A DNA stretch of 39,513 nucleotides from an uncultured Mycobacteriaceae bacterium (GTDB lineage: Bacteria > Actinomycetota > Actinomycetes > Mycobacteriales > Mycobacteriaceae): positions 22,925 through 62,437 of the forward strand of contig CADEGF010000045.1 in the NCBI GenBank assembly GCA_902826815.1. Direction: 5' to 3'. Below are positions 7,223 through 16,674 of the stretch, one piece after another. The notes under the pieces were generated by a model that ran no database searches, was not told the origin of the DNA, and saw nothing but the letters and a program-made list of their open reading frames with translations. Each line of letters opens with the position of its first letter. The stretch's first letter is position 1. A program made the translations under genes and the position numbers.

Positions 7223-7960
7223 GTGGGCAGCCACGAAATCGCCTATCTCGCACTGAGTGCGGTGGTGGACCCCGAGCTCGACGAGCCGATCACCACGCTC
7301 GGCTTCGTCCGCTCGCTCGTAGTGTCACCTGGCGGCAACGTCAAGGTGCATCTACGGCTGCCAACGTCGTTCTGCTCGCCGAACTTCGCGTACCTGATGG
7401 CGTCGGATGCCAAAGACGTTCTGACGAATCTGAATTGGACGCGACGGGTGGTCGTCGAACTCGACGACCACCACGATTCTAAAATCATCAACGCGGGGTT
7501 GGCGGCGGACGCCGGATATCGAGGCACATTCGGCCACGAGGCCGAGGAGAGCCTCGACGAGCTGCGCGAGACGTTCCGGCGTAAAGCCCACACCGCGGCG
7601 ATGGAGCGTTGCCTGACGGCGCTGCTCCGCGCCGATTCGCAGCTGTCCGAATCGTCGTTGGGCGATGTCCGGCTGGGGGATCTACCGAACGGGGCGACGA
7701 CGGAGGCTCTGCTGAGAAGCCGCCGCGCGCTCGGGTTATCCACAGAACCAACCGCTTTGGCGATGGTTGACCACTACGGCCGCGGCTATCGGCCCGGCGA
7801 TGTGCCGCTGGCTCTGCGGCGGGCGCGTTCGACGCGGATCTCCATCGAAGGCAACGCCCATTTCTGCCGCGGGCTGCTGCGAACGCGCTACGGGGAATCC
7901 GACGCCAATACCTTCATCCCGCTGAATACACTCACGACGAAAGAAGGAACACTGCGATGA
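7223..7960 (+). CDS. DUF59/MIP18-type iron-sulfur assembly protein (mim-operon type)
   Basis: 245 residues, GTG start 1 bp after the amidohydrolase stop. The N-terminal hundred residues are a DUF59 (MIP18/PaaD-like) domain: ALSAVVDPELDEPITTLGFVRSLVVSPGGNVKVHLRLPTSFCSPNFAYLM, with the family's DPELDEPI and a conserved Cys. The C-terminal half (LTALLRADSQLSESSLGDV..., AMVDHYGRGYRPGDVPLALRRAR) has no motif I can name. Homologues sit in SDIMO (propane/acetone monooxygenase) operons, where a metal-centre maturation role is assumed. It overlaps the next gene by 4 bp (ATGA), so the two are translationally coupled. Confidence 0.8.
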   Translation: MGSHEIAYLALSAVVDPELDEPITTLGFVRSLVVSPGGNVKVHLRLPTSFCSPNFAYLMASDAKDVLTNLNWTRRVVVELDDHHDSKIINAGLAADAGYRGTFGHEAEESLDELRETFRRKAHTAAMERCLTALLRADSQLSESSLGDVRLGDLPNGATTEALLRSRRALGLSTEPTALAMVDHYGRGYRPGDVPLALRRARSTRISIEGNAHFCRGLLRTRYGESDANTFIPLNTLTTKEGTLR

Positions 7961-8991
7961 CCACGATGCGAGCCGTCCAGGTGGTTGGCTACCACCAGAA
8001 CCTCGAGATGAAAGAGGTTCCCGTCCCGACACCGACCGGCCCGTTCGACGTCGTCGTCAAGATCGGCGGGGCCGGGGTGTGCCGCACCGACCTACACATC
8101 CTCGAGGGCCAGTGGGCGGAGAAGTCACAGGTGCAGTTGCCGTACACGATTGGCCACGAGAACGCGGGCTGGGTGGAAGCCGTCGGGTCCGCGGTGACCA
8201 ATGTGAGCGAGGGCGACAAGGTGATCGTGCACCCGCTCATCACCTGCGGGCTGTGCCGCGCATGCCGCTCGGGCGACGATGTGCACTGCGAGGCCAACGC
8301 ATTTCCGGGGATCGACACCAACGGCGGCTATGCCGACTACCTGAAGACGTCGGCGCGGAGCGTGGTGAAGATCGACGATGCGCTGGAACCGTCGGATGTC
8401 GCGGCGCTCGCGGATGCGGGGCTGACGGCCTACCACGCGGCGGCCAAGGCGGCGAAGCGACTGACCCCGCGCGACAAGTGCGTCATCATCGGCGCGGGCG
8501 GGTTGGGCCACATCGGGATTCAGGTGCTCAAGGCGCTCTCCCCCGCCGAACTGATCGTCGTCGACCGAAACCCTGATGCGCTCAAGCTCGCCGAGGCGAT
8601 CGGCGCCGACCATGGCGTGGTGGCCGACGGGACGCAGGTGGATCAGGTGCTGTCATTGACGGACGGCAACGGCGCAGAGACCGTCGTCGACTTTGTCGGC
8701 GAAGGCGGGGCGACGGCGGAAGGCGTCGCGATGCTGCGGCGCGCCGGTGACTACCACGTCATCGGCTACGGCGAGAACATCGACGTGCCGACGATCGACA
8801 TCATCTCGACCGAGATCAACTTCATCGGCAACCTGGTCGGGTCCTACAATGACCTGTGCGATCTGATGGCGCTCGCCGCACGCGGTGCGGTGAACCTGCA
8901 CACGCAGAAGTACGCGCTTGACGACTTCCAGTCCGCGATAACCGATCTCGACAACGGCAACGTCCGCGGTCGGGCGATCCTCACACCGTAA
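7957..8991 (+). CDS. Zinc-dependent, NAD(P)-linked alcohol dehydrogenase
   Basis: 344 residues of the medium-chain dehydrogenase family. Catalytic zinc ligands are C42 and H67-E68 (GAGVCRTDLHILEG, GHENAGWV). Structural zinc cysteines are C97, C100, C103 and C111. The Rossmann glycine motif GAGGLGHIGIQ starts near residue 174, with the acidic VDRNPDA at the end of strand 2, favouring NAD over NADP. It resembles the alcohol dehydrogenase of the M. smegmatis mim operon (MSMEG_1977 as I recall), which oxidises alcohols made by the monooxygenase. It overlaps the DUF59 gene by 4 bp; the ABM-domain gene follows after 11 bp. Confidence 0.9.
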   Translation: MTTMRAVQVVGYHQNLEMKEVPVPTPTGPFDVVVKIGGAGVCRTDLHILEGQWAEKSQVQLPYTIGHENAGWVEAVGSAVTNVSEGDKVIVHPLITCGLCRACRSGDDVHCEANAFPGIDTNGGYADYLKTSARSVVKIDDALEPSDVAALADAGLTAYHAAAKAAKRLTPRDKCVIIGAGGLGHIGIQVLKALSPAELIVVDRNPDALKLAEAIGADHGVVADGTQVDQVLSLTDGNGAETVVDFVGEGGATAEGVAMLRRAGDYHVIGYGENIDVPTIDIISTEINFIGNLVGSYNDLCDLMALAARGAVNLHTQKYALDDFQSAITDLDNGNVRGRAILTP

Positions 8992-9002
8992 GGAGCAGTC
9001 AG

Positions 9003-9326
9003 ATGATCTTCATCGTGGTCAGGTGGAAGCCGAAGCCTGAGTATGTCGACAGCTTCATCGACGAGGTCGCCGAGTTCACCGAGGCCACCCGCAGTGAGTC
9101 GGGCAACCTGTTCTTCGACTGGTCACGCGGCATCGAAGACCCGTCGGAATACGTACTCGTGGAAGGCTTCCGCGACGGCGAGGCAGGCAAGGAGCACGTC
9201 ACCAGCGCGCACTTCAAGAAGTTCGTCGCAGGCGCGCCCGCCCTGCTCTCAGCGACACCCCGCATCATCAGTGACGAGATCGACGCGACGGGGTGGGGCG
9301 AGATGGGCGAGATAAAGGTCGACTAG
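9003..9326 (+). CDS. ABM-domain (antibiotic biosynthesis monooxygenase-like) protein
   Basis: 107 residues, ATG preceded by AAGGAGCAG. A single dimeric alpha/beta ferredoxin-like ABM domain: MIFIVVRWKPKPEYVDSFIDEVAEFTEATRSESGNLFFDWSRGIEDPSEYVLVEGFRDGEAGKEHVTSAHFKKF, with the typical E-x-GN-x-F-x-W and HxxSxHFK elements. Such proteins include quinol monooxygenases (YgiN), heme-degrading enzymes and many of unknown activity. It is the last gene of the amidohydrolase-DUF59-ADH run and sits where the mim operon has a GroEL-like gene. Its job there is unknown. Confidence 0.82.
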   Translation: MIFIVVRWKPKPEYVDSFIDEVAEFTEATRSESGNLFFDWSRGIEDPSEYVLVEGFRDGEAGKEHVTSAHFKKFVAGAPALLSATPRIISDEIDATGWGEMGEIKVD

Positions 9327-9341
9327 CCGCGTGTGGCGATG

Positions 9342-9566
9342 CTAGAACGCGCGGCAGTCGGCGATTGTCGGATCCCACCAACCGTTGGGCAAACAGTTCT
9401 TCATCGGGGCACCGGTCGGACGGCACACGTTGGCGACCGGATCCCACCATTCAACGCCAGGAGCACAGTCCGCGGAACTGACGGCGGGCGAGATCACGGT
9501 CACAAAGGCCAGCGGAGCGATCCCAACTGCGGCGATAGACGCAATGCGTCGAGCGATCGTTTTCAT
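9342..9566 (-). CDS. Small secreted protein with tandem Cys/WWDP repeats
   Basis: 74 residues from ATG 9566 (MKTIARRIASIAAVG); the longer frame from 9599 would place charged residues before the signal. A Sec signal peptide is followed by a likely cleavage after VSSA (about residue 32). The mature part is about 42 residues with four cysteines in two related units: CAPGVEWWDPVANVC and CLPNGWWDPTIADC. Probably two disulfide-linked loops outside the membrane. I know similar short mycobacterial secreted proteins but no function. It is transcribed in the same direction as, and downstream of, tRNA-Leu, and converges with the ABM gene 15 bp away. Confidence 0.75.
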   Translation of the reverse strand: MKTIARRIASIAAVGIAPLAFVTVISPAVSSADCAPGVEWWDPVANVCRPTGAPMKNCLPNGWWDPTIADCRAF

Positions 9567-9614
9567 GTAGTGCATCTTGCCAAACGGCTCGATTTTCAAA
9601 CGCGGCTCTTGATA

Positions 9615-9661
9615 TTGCAGCTAGGGCTGTGGACTTCGCCGATCTACAGCCCTGATTGCAA
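9615..9661 (-). terminator. Hairpin downstream of tRNA-Leu
   Basis: AGGGCTGT (9623-9630) pairs with ACAGCCCT (9646-9653) around a 15-nt loop, and outer arms TTGCA (9615-9619) and TGCAA (9657-9661) extend the stem after a 3-nt internal bulge on each side. It begins 18 bp past the tRNA 3' end in the direction of tRNA transcription. No U-tract. It is probably a terminator or processing hairpin. Confidence 0.5.
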
Positions 9662-9678
9662 AATTGAGGAGCCAAATG

Positions 9679-9760
9679 TGCGGGCGGAGGGACTCGAACC
9701 CCCACGTCCAAAGGACACGGACACCTAAAGACCGCGCGTCTGCCATTTCGCCACGCCCGC
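9679..9760 (-). tRNA. tRNA-Leu (anticodon UAG)
   Basis: 82 nt. The acceptor arms GCGGGCG and CGCCCGC pair fully, with discriminator A and no encoded CCA. The anticodon loop is TTTAGGT, giving UAG (leucine, CUA and relatives). The long variable arm (GTCC-TTT-GGAC) is that of a class II tRNA, and the T arm is GGGGG-TTCGAGT-CCCTC with one G-U pair. The anticodon stem CGGTC/GTCCG has a U-U mismatch at 30-40. No integrase or duplicated 3' end is seen near it. Confidence 0.93.
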
Positions 9761-9783
9761 TAAGCGCACCAAGACTATCGCGG

Positions 9784-9789
9784 TACCGT
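9784..9789 (+). promoter_or_regulatory. Putative -10 box (TACCGT), leaderless lprD-like gene
   Basis: TACCGT followed by exactly 6 nt and then GTG 9796. The transcript would start at the first base of the start codon. No Shine-Dalgarno sequence is present. Confidence 0.5.
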
Positions 9790-9795
9790 TGACGG

Positions 9796-10158
9796 GTGTC
9801 CACTACACGGCGTAGGAGACCGGCGCTCATCCTGCTGGTGATCGTCGCCGCCGCAGGTTGCCTGGCTCTGGCCTGGTGGCAGTGGACGCGCTTCGAATCC
9901 GATTCCGGCAGCTTCCAGAACCTCGGCTACGCCCTGCAGTGGCCCGCCTTCGCAGGGTTCTGCGTCTACGCCTACTACAAGTTCGTCCGCCTCGAGGACG
10001 CGCCGCCTGAGCCGGTTCACCATGACGGAACCACCGAGATTCCCGCCGGCCTGCTGCCCGAGCGCCCCAAGCCTGCGAAACAATCCGACGATGATCCCGC
10101 GCTGCGGGAGTACAACGCCTACCTTGCCGACCTGGCCGAGAAAGACAAGGAATCGTGA
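9796..10158 (+). CDS. lprD: LprD-like membrane/lipoprotein, Rv1343c type
   Basis: 120 residues, GTG start, probably leaderless. An Arg-rich N-terminus (STTRRRRP) precedes a hydrophobic helix ending VAAAGCLALAWWQW; AAGC could serve as a lipobox. A second hydrophobic stretch (ALQWPAFAGFCVYAYYKF) and an acidic, Pro-rich cytosolic-looking tail follow. The two-helix layout also fits an ordinary membrane protein, so lipidation is uncertain. The order relative to the next gene and rdgB matches M. tuberculosis Rv1343c-Rv1342c-Rv1341 as I recall it. It overlaps the DUF3817 gene by 4 bp (GTGA). Confidence 0.75.
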   Translation: MSTTRRRRPALILLVIVAAAGCLALAWWQWTRFESDSGSFQNLGYALQWPAFAGFCVYAYYKFVRLEDAPPEPVHHDGTTEIPAGLLPERPKPAKQSDDDPALREYNAYLADLAEKDKES

Positions 10159-10493
10159 CAGAAACACCCGCCCCGATCGTCCCCGTCGAGTCCATCCGAA
10201 AGGCGCTCGTCGGCTACCGCGTGATGGCCTGGACCACCGGCCTGTGGCTGATCCTGCTCTGTTACGAGATGGTCGCGAAGTACGTCTACTACGTCGAGGG
10301 CCTGAACTGGATCGCCGTCGTGCACGGCTGGGTCTACTTCGTGTACCTGCTCTTCACCGCCAACCTCGCGGTCAAGGTGCGCTGGCCGATCGCCAAGACC
10401 ATCGGCGTCCTGCTGGCAGGCACCATCCCGCTGGTCGGCATCATCGTCGAGCATTTCCAGACCAGGGACATCAAGGCCAAGTTCGGCATCTGA
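10155..10493 (+). CDS. DUF3817 membrane protein, Rv1342c type
   Basis: 112 residues, GTG start overlapping the stop of the previous gene. Three hydrophobic helices follow a polar N-terminus: VMAWTTGLWLILLCYEMV, VVHGWVYFVYLLFTANLAV and TIGVLLAGTIPLVGIIVEHF. The central VHGWVYFVYLL and the closing GIIVEHFQTRDIKAKFG are typical of DUF3817. Function unknown. A second DUF3817 protein is encoded at 32841-33215. Translational coupling with the lprD-like gene suggests the two act together. Confidence 0.85.
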   Translation: MTETPAPIVPVESIRKALVGYRVMAWTTGLWLILLCYEMVAKYVYYVEGLNWIAVVHGWVYFVYLLFTANLAVKVRWPIAKTIGVLLAGTIPLVGIIVEHFQTRDIKAKFGI

Positions 10494-10512
10494 CGTCGAA
10501 CAATTAGTTAGC

Positions 10513-10518
10513 TATACT
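10513..10518 (+). promoter_or_regulatory. -10 box (TATACT), leaderless acyltransferase gene
   Basis: TATACT, close to the best sigma-A -10, lies in a locally AT-rich stretch (AATTAGTTAGC) and ends 7 nt before GTG 10526. Transcription would start at or next to the start codon. No Shine-Dalgarno sequence is present. Confidence 0.6.
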
Positions 10519-10525
10519 CGACGCA

Positions 10526-11767
10526 GTGTCAGCCAGCCCGGAGGCGTGCGGCAACCGCGTCCATCCGGGCAGCGCCCCACGATCTCATATCCCCGCCCTC
10601 ACCGGTATGCGGGCCGTCGCTGCGTTCCTTGTCATCGCCACGCATGCGGCGTTCGCCACCGGTGAACTCACCCGCGGCTACCTCGGTGCGATCTATGCGC
10701 GCTTCGACATCGGCGTTGCGATCTTCTTCGCGCTCTCGGGCTTCCTGTTGTTCCGCCCGTGGGTGACCGCGGCCGCCACCGCATCGCCGTCCCCGTCGCT
10801 CACTCGGTACGCCCGGCACCGGCTTCGCAGGATCATGCCTGCCTATCTGGTCGCGGTGCTGGCGACATTCGCCGTCTACACCGTCTTCGCGCCAGGCCCC
10901 AATCCCGGGCAGACGTGGCACGGGTTGCTTCGTTACCTCACCCTGACGCAGATCTACACCGACAACTACCTCTACACCTATCTGCATCCCGGGCTGTCGC
11001 AGATGTGGAGCCTGGCAGTCGAGGCGTCCTTCTACGCCGCACTACCCGTGCTGGCCTACCTGCTGCTGCGGCAACGCGGCGACTGGCGTCCCGGTGTCTC
11101 GCTGACGAGGTTGGCAGCGCTTGCGGCCGTCACCCCGGTCTGGCTGACGGTCGCCAACACCACCGATGTGCTCCCCAACTCGGCAGGCATGTGGTTGCCC
11201 GGCCACGTGGCCTGTTTCACCGGCGGTATGGCGGTCGCGATTCTCGCGGCGACCGGCACACACTGGCGTGCCCGAGGGACACTGCCGACGGCCGCCGCGC
11301 TGTTCCTGGTCGTCGCAACGCCGATCGGAGGCGTCATCGTCGGCACGGACCCCGCCTGGGTTCCGGTCACCAAGGCGCTTCTCTTCGCCACGATCGCGAC
11401 GCTCCTCGTCGGCACCGTCGTACTCGGGTCAGGCGGCCGCTACACACGGATCCTCAGCAGCCGTCCGATGGTGTGGCTCGGCGAGATCTCCTACGAGATT
11501 TTTCTGCTGCACGTCGTCGTCATGGCAGTCGTCATGAATCTCGTGCTGCGGTGGCCCCTGTTCACCGGCTCATTCGCGGGCCTGTGCGCGCTAACCGTCA
11601 CAGTCACGATTCCGCTCGCGTACCTGCTCCGCCACTACACGAGGTCGCGCAGCGCGGGCACCAGCAGAGCGAGCGCGCGTCCACGGTGCGAGGACGCATC
11701 CTTCTCCTCCGGCGTCAACTCCGCCGCCGTCCGCGTCGAACTCGCCGGGATGAACACCGGGTCGTAG
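10526..11767 (+). CDS. Acyltransferase family 3 membrane protein
   Basis: 413 residues, GTG start. N-terminal motif IPALTGMRAVAAFLVIATHAAF contains the catalytic-site His of acyltransferase 3 (OafA/NodX-like) proteins. The DIGVAIFFALSGFLLFRPW and RRIMPAYLVAV motifs follow, then about ten membrane helices to LLRHYTRS. Such enzymes move acyl groups onto extracytoplasmic sugars or lipids; the acceptor is unknown. The last 45 residues are oddly polar and are encoded antisense to the 3' end of rdgB (11635-11767), so the native stop has apparently been lost or was never separate. It sits between Rv1342c-like and rdgB genes, where M. tuberculosis has none as far as I recall. Confidence 0.87.
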   Translation: MSASPEACGNRVHPGSAPRSHIPALTGMRAVAAFLVIATHAAFATGELTRGYLGAIYARFDIGVAIFFALSGFLLFRPWVTAAATASPSPSLTRYARHRLRRIMPAYLVAVLATFAVYTVFAPGPNPGQTWHGLLRYLTLTQIYTDNYLYTYLHPGLSQMWSLAVEASFYAALPVLAYLLLRQRGDWRPGVSLTRLAALAAVTPVWLTVANTTDVLPNSAGMWLPGHVACFTGGMAVAILAATGTHWRARGTLPTAAALFLVVATPIGGVIVGTDPAWVPVTKALLFATIATLLVGTVVLGSGGRYTRILSSRPMVWLGEISYEIFLLHVVVMAVVMNLVLRWPLFTGSFAGLCALTVTVTIPLAYLLRHYTRSRSAGTSRASARPRCEDASFSSGVNSAAVRVELAGMNTGS

Positions 11768-12231
11768 CCGAATCCGCCGTCGCCCAAAGGTTTTCGGCCG
11801 ATGCGGCCGGGCCAAATGCCCCGCACCACCGTCTCCACCGACGGGGATACCAGCGCGCACGCCGAGACAAACGCGCCGCCGCGCCGCTCGTCGGGCACAT
11901 CGCGAAGCTGGGCCAGCAGCAGTGCGGTGTTGGCCGCGTCCTCCCCGTGCACTCCCGCCCAGCGCGCCGACAACACTCCGGGCATTCCGTTCAGCGCGTC
12001 GACCTCCAACCCGGAATCGTCGGCCACGCTGGCGAATCCGGTTGCCAGGAACGCGTCGCGCGCCTTCGCCAACGCGTTCTCCTCGAACGTCGCACCCGTC
12101 TCGGGCGCCTCGTCGAACGCGGCGACGTCGTCGAGCGACAACAACGTCAGACCGATGATCCCCGCGGCGTCGAGCACCCGGCTCAGTTCGGCCAGCTTCT
12201 TGCGGTTTCGGCTCGCGACCAGCAGCTCCAA
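11635..12231 (-). CDS. rdgB: XTP/dITP pyrophosphatase (RdgB/HAM1)
   Basis: 198 residues from TTG 12231 (MELLVASRNRKKL), with GAGGAG 10 nt upstream; the frame continues further but upstream residues belong to the rph reading region. It hydrolyses non-canonical purine triphosphates (XTP, dITP, ITP) to monophosphates and keeps them out of DNA. Family motifs: LLVASRNRKKLAEL (start), TFEENALAKARDAF, SVADDSGLEVDALNGMPGVLSARWAG, GGFGYDPVFIP and SHRGRAL near the C-terminus. It lies 25 bp after rph. Its 3' end overlaps the convergent acyltransferase gene by 133 bp. Confidence 0.93.
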   Translation of the reverse strand: MELLVASRNRKKLAELSRVLDAAGIIGLTLLSLDDVAAFDEAPETGATFEENALAKARDAFLATGFASVADDSGLEVDALNGMPGVLSARWAGVHGEDAANTALLLAQLRDVPDERRGGAFVSACALVSPSVETVVRGIWPGRIGRKPLGDGGFGYDPVFIPASSTRTAAELTPEEKDASSHRGRALALLVPALRDLV

Positions 12232-12256
12232 GGTTGTTTTGCTCCTCGCGTCCGCG

Positions 12257-13039
12257 TCAGCTTCCGAACGCCTTCTTCGCAGGCGTTTCGGATTCGGGCA
12301 GCTCCCCCGGATACGGCAGTTCCAGCGCCTCCCGCTGAATGGCGAACAACTGCTCGCACGCAGCCAGTGCGGCGTCGAGCAGCTTGTCCAGCGTCGAGCG
12401 CGGGAACGTCGCCCCCTCACCCGTCCCCTGGACCTCGACGAGGGTGCCGGTGTCGGTGGCGACGACGTTCATGTCGACCTCGGCCCGCGAGTCCTCGGTG
12501 TAGGGCAGGTCGGTGCGGACGCGTCCGTCGACGACGCCGACGCTCACCGCGGCGATCGCGCACGACAGCGGCCGCGGGTCGGCCAGCTTCCCGCCCGCCG
12601 CCAACCACGTCACCGCGTCGGCAAGCGCCACGTACGCACCCGTGATGGCGGCCGTGCGAGTTCCGCCGTCGGCCTGCAGGACATCGCAGTCGATGGCAAT
12701 CGTGTTCTCGCCCAGCGCCGCCAGGTCGATGCATGCGCGCAGCGACCTGCCGATCAACCGGCTGATCTCCTGCGTGCGGCCGCCGATGCGACCCTTGACC
12801 GATTCGCGGTCCGACCGGTCGTGAGTCGCTGCAGGCAGCATCGCGTACTCCGCGGTCAGCCAGCCCTGCCCCGAACCCCTACGCCAGCGCGGCACGCCCT
12901 CGGTGACGCTCGCTGTGCACATGACCCGCGTCTGACCGAACTCCACCAGTACCGATCCCGCCGGGTGAGAGGTGAAACCGCGGGTGATGACCACCGGACG
13001 CAGCTCGTCGTCGAGCCGGCCGTCTTCTCGTCTGGACAC
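12257..13039 (-). CDS. rph: Ribonuclease PH
   Basis: 260 residues, GTG start ([18 protein letters not shown]). A phosphorolytic 3'-5' exoribonuclease that trims tRNA 3' ends. It has the family's N-terminal [47 protein letters not shown], the long [19 protein letters not shown] motif (phosphate and RNA binding), [20 protein letters not shown] and [25 protein letters not shown]. Length is normal. TAGGGT at 13046-13051 (minus strand), 6 nt before the GTG, suggests its own leaderless promoter in addition to any read-through from upstream genes. rdgB follows 25 bp later. Confidence 0.96.
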   Translation of the reverse strand: MSRREDGRLDDELRPVVITRGFTSHPAGSVLVEFGQTRVMCTASVTEGVPRWRRGSGQGWLTAEYAMLPAATHDRSDRESVKGRIGGRTQEISRLIGRSLRACIDLAALGENTIAIDCDVLQADGGTRTAAITGAYVALADAVTWLAAGGKLADPRPLSCAIAAVSVGVVDGRVRTDLPYTEDSRAEVDMNVVATDTGTLVEVQGTGEGATFPRSTLDKLLDAALAACEQLFAIQREALELPYPGELPESETPAKKAFGS

Positions 13040-13045
13040 CCGCCA

Positions 13046-13051
13046 ACCCTA
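13046..13051 (-). promoter_or_regulatory. Putative -10 box (TAGGGT), leaderless rph
   Basis: On the minus strand TAGGGT is followed by 6 nt and GTG 13039. It lies in the 28-bp gap after the phosphodiesterase gene. Confidence 0.45.
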
Positions 13052-13067
13052 GCCGGTGCCCCCGTGC

Positions 13068-13835
13068 TCACTGCCGGGTGACGGGGAAGGACTCTCCGCA
13101 CACCACCGCGTGCACAGGTCCGTCGAATTCTGCTTTCGCCTCGCTGATCACGTCCTCGCGGGACGTCCACGGCGGGATGTGGGTCAGCAGCAGCTCGGCG
13201 ACGCCTGCGCGCGCCGCGGCCTGCCCTGCCTCCGTGCCGGACAGATGGAGGTTCGGCGGACGCGACGGATCATGTGTCCACGACGCCTCGCAGAGGAATA
13301 CGTCGGCGCCCCGCGCCAAGTCGACGAGCGCGTCGCAGGCGCCGGTGTCACCGCTGTAGACGAATGTCGCACCGGACGGGTCGGTGATCCGCATCCCGTA
13401 TGACTCAGTCGGGTGACACACCAGCCGGGGCTCGACATTCAGCGAACCGATCTGGACGGCTTCCCTGTCCACCCAGTGGCGGATGTCGAAGATGTCGCTG
13501 AAGTCGTCGATCTCCGCACCCTCCGGCGACGACGCCGCGCCGAGGCGTGCCCACGTCTTCTTCGGGCCGAACATCAGACCGCGCTCCCGCGCAGGAGACG
13601 GGTGATAGCGCCGCCAGACGAACAGGCCGGGAAGGTCCAGGCAGTGGTCGGCATGCAGGTGCGACAACAAGACGTGCACCGCGTTGGGATCCGCGTGGCG
13701 CTGCAGCGCGCCGAGCACGCCGCCGCCGAAATCGATGACGAGAGGAGGGGTGTCGGGGGCGGTCAACAGATACCCGGACGCTGGCGAATCAGGCCCGACA
13801 ACACTGCCGGAGCAACCGAGTACGGTGATTCGCAC
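13068..13835 (-). CDS. Cyclic nucleotide phosphodiesterase, Rv1339 type (MBL fold)
   Basis: 255 residues from GTG 13835 (MRITVLGCSGSVVGPDSPASGYLL); ATG 13886 in the same frame would add 17 residues and give about the length I recall for Rv1339, so it is a real alternative. A metallo-beta-lactamase fold of the RNase Z/atypical class II phosphodiesterase type: SHLHADHCLDLPG with H59, H61, D63 and H64, YSGDTGACDALVDLA, FLCEASWTHDP and LLLTHIPPW supply the two-metal site. Rv1339 hydrolyses cAMP in M. tuberculosis. Here it may counter cyclases such as the one at 36025-37629. It lies between murI and rph on the minus strand. Confidence 0.88.
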   Translation of the reverse strand: MRITVLGCSGSVVGPDSPASGYLLTAPDTPPLVIDFGGGVLGALQRHADPNAVHVLLSHLHADHCLDLPGLFVWRRYHPSPARERGLMFGPKKTWARLGAASSPEGAEIDDFSDIFDIRHWVDREAVQIGSLNVEPRLVCHPTESYGMRITDPSGATFVYSGDTGACDALVDLARGADVFLCEASWTHDPSRPPNLHLSGTEAGQAAARAGVAELLLTHIPPWTSREDVISEAKAEFDGPVHAVVCGESFPVTRQ

Positions 13836-13902
13836 GCCCACTAGCTTGCCATGCCCACTACCCCGATGACGAAAACATCCCCGCATTGAATGACGATCGT
13901 CA

Positions 13903-14720
13903 TCATTGAGCGCCAACGTGACGCTGAACAGGTCGAACACCGTCGAGAGACGGACCAAGGAACCGGGCCGCAAGTGTGGTGAACGCCTCAGGATCCCCGG
14001 TCGCCTCGAACTGTCTTTGTGCTCGCGGGGCGTCGTGCGGGCGAAGCAGATCGAGTTCGGTCAGCACCCGCAGCAAGTCCTTGGCCGTCTCCTCGGCACT
14101 CGACACCAAGGTGACCGAGTCGCCCATCGCCAGTTGGATGAGCCCGGACAACATCGGGTAGTGCGTGCAGCCAAGCACAAGCGTGTCGACGTCGGCGCGC
14201 TGCAGCGGTTCCAGATAGCCCTCGGCCAGGCCGAGCACCTGCCTGCCACTTGTCACGCCGCGCTCGACGAAGTCGACGAACCGCGGGCAGGCGACCCCCG
14301 TCACCTCGATGTCGCGCGCGGCGGCGAACGAGTCCTGATAGGCGCCCGACGCGATCGTCGCCTCGGTGCCGATCACACCGATGCGACCGTTGCGGGTGGC
14401 CGCCACCGCGCGCCGCACGGCGGGCAGGATCACCTCGACGACGGGGACCGGCGCATAGCGTTCGCGGGCATCACGCAGGCACGCCGACGATGCGGTATTG
14501 CAGGCGATCACCAACGCCTTGACGCCGCGCTGCACAAGGTCGTCGCCGATGGCCAGCGCGTGCGCGCGGATCTCGGGGATGGTCAGCGGACCGTAGGGCC
14601 CGTTACCGGTGTCGCCGACGTAGATGATGTCCTCGTCGGGCAATTGATCGATGATCGCCCGCGCGACGGTCAGCCCGCCGACGCCGGAATCGAAGACACC
14701 GACGGGCGCCAGTGGCGAGG

Positions 14721-14724
<4 letters not shown>
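13903..14724 (-). CDS. murI: Glutamate racemase
   Basis: 273 residues from GTG 14724, whose last two bases start the rhomboid stop codon (GTGA overlap). It makes D-glutamate for peptidoglycan. The two catalytic cysteines are C75 (VIACNTASS) and C186 (LGCTHYPML), with the N-terminal [15 protein letters not shown] and [14 protein letters not shown] motifs and the adjacent H188 all present. Length is normal. It is translationally coupled to the upstream rhomboid gene, as in M. tuberculosis Rv1337-Rv1338. Confidence 0.96.
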
Positions 14725-16652
<1,928 letters not shown>

Positions 16653-16674
16653 CGGTATGGCTCTTTCTTCTGAT

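Noticed and set aside
9615-9760. tRNA-Leu as an integration site
   Set aside because: No integrase, no duplicated tRNA 3' end and no change in gene content nearby; the hairpin downstream is better read as a terminator.
13836-13973. Longer N-terminus for the phosphodiesterase, from 13973
   Set aside because: It would overlap the end of murI and adds residues before the MRITVLGCSGS core; only the 13886 ATG remains a fair alternative.
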